Source of the DNA: Paracoccaceae bacterium
GTDB taxonomy: Bacteria; Pseudomonadota; Alphaproteobacteria; Rhodobacterales; Rhodobacteraceae
Reading direction: 5' to 3'
Assembly: GCA_902512685.1 (NCBI GenBank)
Contig: CABXKH010000001.1
Location: 1-64,000, forward strand
Length of the DNA stretch: 64,000 nucleotides
The position numbers and the translations under genes are program-made. Shown in pieces: positions 58,410 to 64,000 of this stretch. Positions within the stretch are counted from its first letter, which is position 1, and each line of letters starts with the position of its first letter. Under the pieces are notes generated by a model, which did not search any database, was not told where the DNA came from, and worked only from the letters and a program-made list of their open reading frames with translations.

Positions 58410-59447
58410 TTGACCAAGGTTTGCATTTTCGGCGCAGGGGCCATTGGCGGATATCTGGCGCATGCGCTGCATGAAGGCGGCGCCGAGGTATCGTTAATTG
58501 CGCGCGGCGGTCACCTGACGGCAATGCAGCAAAACGGCATCACCGTGATCAAAGATGGCTCCGAAACAACCTATAAACTGGCCGCAACCGATGACCCACA
58601 CAGCATGGGACGCCAAGATTATGTCATTTCTGCCCTAAAGGCCCATTCCGTGGCGCCTGTAATGGATTTATTCAAGCCGCTTCTGGCAGATCACACCGCC
58701 CTTGTCCCCGCCGTCAATGGCATCCCATGGTGGTATTTTCACAAAGCCGGCAGCGGCACCGCGCTGGAAAATAAATGGCTTGAAACCGTCGATCCGGGCG
58801 GCGTGCAATGGAAAGGCTTTGGGCCTGAACGCGCCATAGGATGTGTGGTTTATCCAGCTTGCGAACTTGTGCAGCCGGGTATTATTGCGCATAAATCCGG
58901 CGATCGATTTAGCTTAGGCGAACCTGACGGACAGCGCAGCGAACGCGCTATGACACTATCGAAATTAATGCGCGACGGCGGTTTGCGCGCGCCGGTTAAG
59001 CCGCGCTTGCGCGATGAAATATGGATCAAGCTTTGGGGCAACGCCACGTTTAATCCAGCATCGACTCTAACCGGTGCGAGCTTGGATCTGATTGGTAATG
59101 ACCCCGCCTGCCGGGCGGTCATCCGGGATGCCATGGCCGAGTGCCGGCACGTGGGCGAAGCGGTTGGCGCGCGTTTTAACGTGGATATTGAAAGACGGAT
59201 CAATGCAGCGGCTGAAATTATTGGCCATAAACCCTCTACCTGCCAAGATGTTGAGCAAGGCCGACCAATGGAGCTTGACGCACTGACCAGCAGCGTGTTG
59301 GAATTGGCGCGCAGGTTGAATATTGCAACCCCAACGCTTGATGCTTTGGCTGCACTGGTGCGGTTGCAGGGCGCGGTATTGGGGCTTTATGAGCGCCGTC
59401 CAGAGATTGAGGCGGCTATCGTCGCCAAACCCAGAAATGGGGCATGA
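58410..59447 (+). CDS. 2-dehydropantoate 2-reductase-like (PanE/ApbA) protein
   Basis: A 345-residue NADP-dependent reductase. The Rossmann motif CIFGAGAIGGYLAHAL (4-19) and the C-terminal ApbA_C block WIKLWGNATFNPASTLTGAS match the family, including a candidate catalytic Lys and Asn. TTG at 58410 is used, with GGAG upstream. A frame to 58392 is an accidental extension. Pairing with a CoA ligase suggests it may act on another 2-oxoacid rather than in pantothenate synthesis. Confidence 0.83.
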   Translation: MTKVCIFGAGAIGGYLAHALHEGGAEVSLIARGGHLTAMQQNGITVIKDGSETTYKLAATDDPHSMGRQDYVISALKAHSVAPVMDLFKPLLADHTALVPAVNGIPWWYFHKAGSGTALENKWLETVDPGGVQWKGFGPERAIGCVVYPACELVQPGIIAHKSGDRFSLGEPDGQRSERAMTLSKLMRDGGLRAPVKPRLRDEIWIKLWGNATFNPASTLTGASLDLIGNDPACRAVIRDAMAECRHVGEAVGARFNVDIERRINAAAEIIGHKPSTCQDVEQGRPMELDALTSSVLELARRLNIATPTLDALAALVRLQGAVLGLYERRPEIEAAIVAKPRNGA

Positions 59448-59479
59448 ACATCGCTATTTTCAGTGCAGCACTCAAAAGC

Positions 59480-59872
59480 TCAAATTGACATATATTCACT
59501 AATAAAATGCTCGATCACAGGTCTGACAGATCGGGGAATATCAAGCGTTTTCAACTGTATAGGGGTAAGCACCGCAAAGTCTGCGCCTTCTCCAAGTGAA
59601 ATTTGGCTGACCTGAATGCGTTCACGGGTGGTAAAAACATAAATCTGATCTACCAGCTCCGGTGGATCACAAACAAATTTCACAAAAGGTACAAGGCTTT
59701 GAAGGTCTAAGTTAATCCCCAACTCTTCTTTTATTTCCCGCGCACAGGTTTGGCGCAAATCTTCATTGCCCTCTACATGACCGCCGAACATGCTCCATCT
59801 GCCGGGGTGTGCAATATGCGTAAAGGGATCGCGGAACTGAAGTAATAACCGATTTCTTTGGTCCATCATCAA
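59480..59872 (-). CDS. NUDIX hydrolase, N-terminus possibly frameshifted
   Basis: A 130-residue protein with a complete Nudix box: Gly31-x5-Glu37-x7-Arg45-Glu46, then Glu49-Glu50-x-Gly52. It hydrolyses a nucleoside diphosphate-linked substrate. The listed start at a triple ATG is doubtful. The reading frame continues upstream with plausible coding sequence (Q-G-Y-S-Q-E-R-V-A-A-L-L) to a stop at about 59910 and has no usable start codon. An ATG at 59909 (with AGGGGA directly before it) is in another frame. A small frameshift or assembly error near 59900 is possible. It follows the MOSC gene on the same strand. Confidence 0.75.
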   Translation of the reverse strand: MMMDQRNRLLLQFRDPFTHIAHPGRWSMFGGHVEGNEDLRQTCAREIKEELGINLDLQSLVPFVKFVCDPPELVDQIYVFTTRERIQVSQISLGEGADFAVLTPIQLKTLDIPRSVRPVIEHFISEYMSI

Positions 59873-60017
59873 AAGCGCCGCGACGCGCTCTTGGCTGTAT
59901 CCCTGTCATTCCCCTATGGTCGTAAATTCATTTTCTTCCAATGCCGCCACCTTAAATACCGATTAAATCTGTTGTGGGTATACCGCATTGAGTATCGGCG
60001 CTCAGGGAAAATATCAA

Positions 60018-60584
60018 TCAAGTCTGGCTTTCAACGCCGCGTTTCACAATGCGATCCTCTTTTGAAATTTCCCCATCTTGATAAACGCTGCACAAAAGAC
60101 CGCGCAGCCGTATGGGCCGGTATTTGGGGGTATTAATCCACTCGAAAGCCTCTGCACCATAGCGCGCCTTCCATTTGACGCAGGCGGTATTGAACACGCC
60201 CGACACCCGCAACACAGAGCTGCCAATTTTAAGCAAAGTTCCCGTGGGCATATTGGCCTCAGAGCAATCTAGATCAGCTATAATGGTATCGCCCGGATGC
60301 AGCATGTTTTGCGGATTAAACCGCACCGCATCATGTACCCTGAGCCCCAAAATAGAAACTTGGATCGCCGGATCGGGCGCGCCATCGGGCAATTTCATCC
60401 ATGGCGCCTTTAGCCACCGCTCTCCGGTAATTCCGCCACGGCGCGTGACCTCGATTTGGTTGGGAAACTGGCGCGCGCCAAACCCGGGCCGAAAACACAA
60501 AGTCTCAATAGGCACATCATCTTTTGGCGCGTCTTTAATCTGTGTAATTGCCGCATCAAGAACGGCTTTTGTAACAAAATCCAT
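60018..60584 (-). CDS. MOSC-domain protein
   Basis: A 188-residue protein. GITGERW (51-57), the basic and acidic strands, and NTACVKWKARYGAEAFEW, where Cys135 is the conserved MOSC cysteine, identify it. MOSC domains transfer or relay sulfur to molybdenum cofactor enzymes or act as reductase partners. It begins 2 bp after dusA, so it is transcribed with it. A link to the MocA-like gene 56 kb away is only a possible theme. Confidence 0.82.
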   Translation of the reverse strand: MDFVTKAVLDAAITQIKDAPKDDVPIETLCFRPGFGARQFPNQIEVTRRGGITGERWLKAPWMKLPDGAPDPAIQVSILGLRVHDAVRFNPQNMLHPGDTIIADLDCSEANMPTGTLLKIGSSVLRVSGVFNTACVKWKARYGAEAFEWINTPKYRPIRLRGLLCSVYQDGEISKEDRIVKRGVESQT

Positions 60585-60586
60585 TA

Positions 60587-61597
60587 TTATGCAGCCGCCT
60601 GCCCCGTCACATGACCAAGCGCTTCTTCCACCAAATCAGTACCGCCAATATGGCCGCGCTCAGACAAAATCCGCCGCCAAGCCCGTGCCCCGGGCCGGCC
60701 GGCAAAAAGCCCCAGCATATGCCGCGTAATTTGATTTAGTTTGCCCCCCGATAAAAGATGCGCGTCAATATAGGGCAGCATTTGCTGCACCACTGTCACC
60801 GGATTGACCGCATTGCCCTGACCAAAAATGTGCTGGTCGGCGGCGGCCAGGATATCGCTCGGCTGATGGTAAGCTGCACGGCCAATCATCACACCATCCA
60901 TGCCAGCCTCCAGAAACGACGCCGCCTGATCAAGCGATGTAATACCGCCATTGACCGATAGGTACAGCGCGGGAAACAAGCCCTTCATCTGTTGAACCAA
61001 CGGATAATCAAGTGGCGGAATATCGCGGTTTTCTTTTGGGCTTAACCCCTGAAGCCAGGCTTTGCGCGCATGAATTGCAAAACGCCCCACACCTGCGGCA
61101 GACACCTGCGCCAAAAACTCGGGCAATATTTCCTGCGGCTCTTGGTCATCAACCCCAATGCGGCATTTTACCGTCACCTCAACATCCACGGCAGCAATCA
61201 TTTCCGCGCAGCACTCTGCCACCAGTGCAGGGGTTTTCATTAATACGGCGCCAAAAGTGCCCGATTGCACCCGATCCGATGGACATCCCACGTTGAAATT
61301 GATCTCATCATAGCCGGCCTCGGCCCCTAGGCGCGCGGCTTGCGCCAGCTCTTTAGGGTCTGAGCCACCAAGCTGTAGGGCCACCGGATGCTCGGCTGCA
61401 ACAAAGTCAAGCAAATGCAATGCGCCGCCGCGCACCAAAGCCGGCGCTGTGACCATTTCGGTATAAAGCAGAGCGTTTTTGCACAGCAAACGGTGTAGGT
61501 ACCGACAATGGCGATCCGTCCAGTCCATCATCGGCGCCACGGATAATCGGGCCGCACGTTGAAGGGCGTTGGGTGCTAAAGTAGAGGTGCTTTTCAT
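60587..61597 (-). CDS. dusA: tRNA-dihydrouridine synthase A
   Basis: A 336-residue FMN enzyme. SVAPMMDWTDRHCRYLHRL is the DusA N-terminus, NFNVGCPSDRVQSG has the catalytic Cys (105), and CRIGVDDQ and SVNGGITSLDQA line the FMN barrel. It reduces U20/U20a in the D-loop. It is divergent from the epimerase gene, with a palindrome in the shared upstream region. Confidence 0.95.
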   Translation of the reverse strand: MKSTSTLAPNALQRAARLSVAPMMDWTDRHCRYLHRLLCKNALLYTEMVTAPALVRGGALHLLDFVAAEHPVALQLGGSDPKELAQAARLGAEAGYDEINFNVGCPSDRVQSGTFGAVLMKTPALVAECCAEMIAAVDVEVTVKCRIGVDDQEPQEILPEFLAQVSAAGVGRFAIHARKAWLQGLSPKENRDIPPLDYPLVQQMKGLFPALYLSVNGGITSLDQAASFLEAGMDGVMIGRAAYHQPSDILAAADQHIFGQGNAVNPVTVVQQMLPYIDAHLLSGGKLNQITRHMLGLFAGRPGARAWRRILSERGHIGGTDLVEEALGHVTGQAAA

Positions 61598-61650
61598 TGT
61601 AAACAGCGGTTTTTTTAAGGATTTAGCTCTTTTACACAGCTCAGTTGCCT

Positions 61651-61681
61651 TTTGTCACCCCTACAATGGACAGGTGACAAA
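61651..61681. promoter_or_regulatory. Inverted repeat in dusA/epimerase divergent region
   Basis: TTTGTCACC (61651-61659) and GGTGACAAA (61673-61681) are perfect 9-bp complements separated by 13 bases. The position, 52 bp before the epimerase start and 54 bp before dusA, suits an operator. No T-run follows, so it is not a terminator. No matching regulator gene is in the window. Confidence 0.4.
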
Positions 61682-61732
61682 GAAACAAAGATGGCTTAAC
61701 AGCCAAACAAATACCCTATAAGAGTTTTATTC

Positions 61733-62731
61733 ATGCACATATTCATCACAGGCGTAGCGGGTTTTATCGGAGCAAATGCCGCAAATCAGCTATTGGCAAT
61801 CGGCCATCGGGTCACTGGCATCGATAACCTTAATGATTATTACGATCCACAGTTAAAAAAGGACCGCCTTCAACGACTTGAAGGAGACAATAAGTTCCAA
61901 TTTGTCAAAGGCAACATCCAAGATCCGGGTATTTTAGCCGGCCTTTTTGCCGATGGCGGCTTTGATGCGGTGATCCATATGGCCGCGCAAGCGGGCGTTC
62001 GCTATTCCATTGACAACCCGCGCAGTTATCTGGACAGCAATCTGGTTGGCACATTTGAGCTTTTGGAAGCAGCGCGGGCCAATCCCCCAAAACATATGCT
62101 TTTGGCGTCAACTTCCTCTGCCTATGGCGCCAACACCGAAATGCCCTATCAAGAGGTGCAAAAGGCCGATCATCAAATGTCGTTTTATGCGGCCACCAAA
62201 AAGGCCACAGAAGCGATGGCCCATTCCTATGCGCATCTTTACGCTCTGCCGATCACAATGTTTCGGTTTTTTACAGTTTATGGCCCTTGGGGCCGGCCGG
62301 ACATGGCACCGATTAAATTTGCCCGCAAAATTTTAGATGGGACACCCATTGATGTTTACAATCACGGCAATATGCGGCGTGATTTTACCTATGTGGATGA
62401 TCTGGTTCGGGCTTTGACACTTTTGCTTGACAAGGCCCCGACCCAAACACCGATTGCCGATGTGGCCGATAGCCTGTCGCCTGTGGCACCCTTTCGCGTT
62501 GTTAATATTGGCAATAACAAACCTGTGGAACTTCTTGATTTTATATCTGAAATAGAAATGTCTCTTGGTAAACAAGCGGTGCAAAACCTCATGGAGATGC
62601 AGGCCGGAGATGTTGCAGCCACATGGGCTGACACCGCGCTTTTAGAGGCTTTAACCGGCTATGTTCCGCGCACAGATATCAAGATCGGTGTCAAAGCCTT
62701 TGTCGATTGGTATCAGAGCTATTATGGTTAA
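61733..62731 (+). CDS. UDP-glucuronate 4-epimerase-like NAD-dependent epimerase
   Basis: A 332-residue short-chain dehydrogenase. NAD motif GVAGFIG (7-13), STSSAYG, and the catalytic Tyr152-x3-Lys156 (FYAATKK). FRFFTVYGPWGRPDMA and YNHGNMRRDFTYVDDL are typical of UDP-glucuronate 4-epimerases feeding surface polysaccharide. It precedes kdsD and kdsB-like genes, which suits an LPS or capsule sugar cluster. Confidence 0.85.
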   Translation: MHIFITGVAGFIGANAANQLLAIGHRVTGIDNLNDYYDPQLKKDRLQRLEGDNKFQFVKGNIQDPGILAGLFADGGFDAVIHMAAQAGVRYSIDNPRSYLDSNLVGTFELLEAARANPPKHMLLASTSSAYGANTEMPYQEVQKADHQMSFYAATKKATEAMAHSYAHLYALPITMFRFFTVYGPWGRPDMAPIKFARKILDGTPIDVYNHGNMRRDFTYVDDLVRALTLLLDKAPTQTPIADVADSLSPVAPFRVVNIGNNKPVELLDFISEIEMSLGKQAVQNLMEMQAGDVAATWADTALLEALTGYVPRTDIKIGVKAFVDWYQSYYG

Positions 62732-62791
62732 GGCTCTGGTCAAAGCCTCGCCAAACAGGTTATGAGAGCGCAAATATCAGGAACTGTACCA

Positions 62792-63742
62792 ATGAGCGAA
62801 ACAATTGATCACGCCCGCCGCGTTTTGACCATTGAAGCGGAGGCTTTGCAGCTACTTGCAAATCATTTGCCGGATGATTTTTCGTCGCTTACCGAAGCAA
62901 TTCTGGCCTGCAGCGGGCGGGTGATTGTGTCGGGAGTGGGAAAATCTGGGCACATTGGGCGCAAAATTTCTGCCACGCTGGCCAGCACGGGAACGCCCTC
63001 TTATTTTGTGCATGCCACCGAAGCCAGCCACGGCGATCTGGGAATGATTATCGAAGGGGATTTATGTCTTTTGATTTCCAACTCAGGGGAAACTGTTGAA
63101 CTGCGTGACATCGTTGCCCATACGCGCCGGTTTTCAATTCCCATGGCGGCTATATCTTCCAAAGCTGGCAGCACCTTGATGAAAGCGGCCGATTTTGCCC
63201 TGTGCCTGCCCGATGCACCGGAAGCCTGCGCCATTGGCATGGCCCCCACCACATCAACCACAATGATGATTGCCTTGGGGGATGCCTTGGCAGTCGCTTT
63301 GATGAAAAAGCGTAATTTTAAAGCCGAGAACTTTTCGGTATTTCATCCGGGCGGCAAACTTGGCGCGCAAATGGCCAGTGTTGGCGATTTAATGCATGGC
63401 CGGGATAAAATGCCTTTTGTCGCACCAGATACTTCTATGCAGGATACGTTGCTTGAGATGACCTCGAAAGGCTTTGGGGTTGCGGTTGTCTTAGATAACG
63501 GCCTTGTTTCAGGTGTTATTTCAGACGGCGACCTGCGCCGCCATATGCATCATCTGATGGAGAAAACAGCCTCTGAAATTGCAAGTCCGGACCCGATCAC
63601 AGTTAAGCCCGATCTTTTCGCCGCCGATGCATTGCGTATTATGAACAATCATAAAATCGGCGTTCTGGTGGTGGTCGATGTCGACGGCATGCCCCAAGGC
63701 ATTTTCCATATTCAAGATTTACTACGTGCAGGTGTTGTATGA
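62792..63742 (+). CDS. kdsD: D-arabinose 5-phosphate isomerase (KdsD/KpsF)
   Basis: A 316-residue isomerase making arabinose 5-phosphate for Kdo. A SIS domain (about 35-165; VSGVGKSGHIGRKISATLASTGTPSYFVHATEASHGDLG) is followed by two CBS domains (about 200-316). AGGA precedes the ATG at 62792; a frame from 62762 adds an atypical leader. It overlaps the kdsB-like gene by 4 bp. Confidence 0.93.
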   Translation: MSETIDHARRVLTIEAEALQLLANHLPDDFSSLTEAILACSGRVIVSGVGKSGHIGRKISATLASTGTPSYFVHATEASHGDLGMIIEGDLCLLISNSGETVELRDIVAHTRRFSIPMAAISSKAGSTLMKAADFALCLPDAPEACAIGMAPTTSTTMMIALGDALAVALMKKRNFKAENFSVFHPGGKLGAQMASVGDLMHGRDKMPFVAPDTSMQDTLLEMTSKGFGVAVVLDNGLVSGVISDGDLRRHMHHLMEKTASEIASPDPITVKPDLFAADALRIMNNHKIGVLVVVDVDGMPQGIFHIQDLLRAGVV

Positions 63743-64000
63743 AAACAGTCATCATCATCCCTGCCCGCTATGCCAGCAGCCGTTTTCCGGGAAAGCCTCT
63801 GGCGGCGCTGAAATTGGCCGATGGATCGCGCAAAAGCCTCATTGAGCTCAGTTGGGAAGCTGCAAAGCAAGTTCAGGGCATTTCGGAGGTTTATGTGGCA
63901 ACGGATGATGATCGCATCCGTAATGCGGCGATTGAGTTCGGCGCCGAGGTGATCATGACCAGTTCAAACTGCGCCAATGGCACAGAACGCTGCGCCGAAG
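63739..64000 (+). CDS. kdsB: 3-deoxy-manno-octulosonate cytidylyltransferase-like, 5' part (partial)
   Basis: The frame begins MKTVIIIPARYASSRFPGKPL and runs off the right edge after 87 residues. The PARYASSRFPGKPL loop binds CTP in CMP-Kdo synthetases, and ATDDDRI and NGTER are later parts of the family. It would activate Kdo for LPS. The ATG overlaps the kdsD stop. Its C-terminal half is not visible, so other NTP transferases of the same fold are not excluded. Confidence 0.85.
   Translation, partial: MKTVIIIPARYASSRFPGKPLAALKLADGSRKSLIELSWEAAKQVQGISEVYVATDDDRIRNAAIEFGAEVIMTSSNCANGTERCAE

Overview
The window looks like a chromosomal segment of a marine alphaproteobacterium of the Rhodobacterales (Roseobacter group). 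The pointers are a DddP-type DMSP lyase with all known metal and catalytic residues, a heterotetrameric sarcosine oxidase operon (soxBDAG), a GcvT-fused dimethylglycine/sarcosine dehydrogenase-like flavoprotein, a Hint-domain protein, a DUF1289 protein, and the gene order yajC-secD-secF-Mth938-ccmABCDG. Base composition is mixed. No transposase, integrase, phage gene or CRISPR array was seen. The window opens inside a hydantoinase B gene and closes inside a kdsB-like gene.

Layout. 0-6 kb: 3' end of hyuB, a covalent-flavin dehydrogenase, a MocA-like nucleotidyltransferase, a degenerate Hint protein and an AT-rich gap. 6-18 kb: an ABC exporter; a minus-strand cassette of L,D-transpeptidase, LpxD, acyl carrier protein and ketoacyl-ACP synthase; a Tat-exported M15/DUF882 peptidase; an adenylate cyclase-TolB-TPR protein; tgt; tig; tRNA-Leu(UAG). 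18-31 kb: a block that reads as lower in GC, with glnB-glnA, a DUF3445 protein divergent from dddP, purB, two little-known genes, cytochrome c maturation genes (including the tiny ccmD) and secF-secD-yajC. 31-38 kb: serS against der-bamB-yfgM. 38-48 kb: an RND efflux pair, an Atm1-type exporter, a LysM protein with a long acidic linker, a LOG-family gene, rarD and sodB.

48-54 kb: soxBDAG, read right to left. 53.5-55.5 kb: ccmI-ruvX-DUF1289. 55.5-61.6 kb: a PhyH-like protein, a small secreted protein, an acyl-CoA ligase with a ketopantoate-reductase-like gene, a NUDIX protein, a MOSC protein and dusA. 61.7-64 kb: UDP-glucuronate 4-epimerase-like, kdsD and the start of kdsB (surface polysaccharide and Kdo supply).

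Functional themes. Methylated C1/N/S compounds are served by DddP, sarcosine oxidase, the DMGDH-like enzyme and perhaps the DUF3445 protein. Envelope construction is served by the LpxD/ACP/KAS/L,D-transpeptidase cassette, BamB, LysM, KdsD/KdsB and Sec. Cytochrome c biogenesis is split between ccmABCDG and a distant ccmI. The less ordinary items are the lpxD-acp-KAS cassette, the Ig-linker-Ig-LysM protein, the Hint protein lacking its usual catalytic motif, a GntR-like palindrome between dddP and purB, and a composition change inside secD. I did not find a convincing entirely new system.
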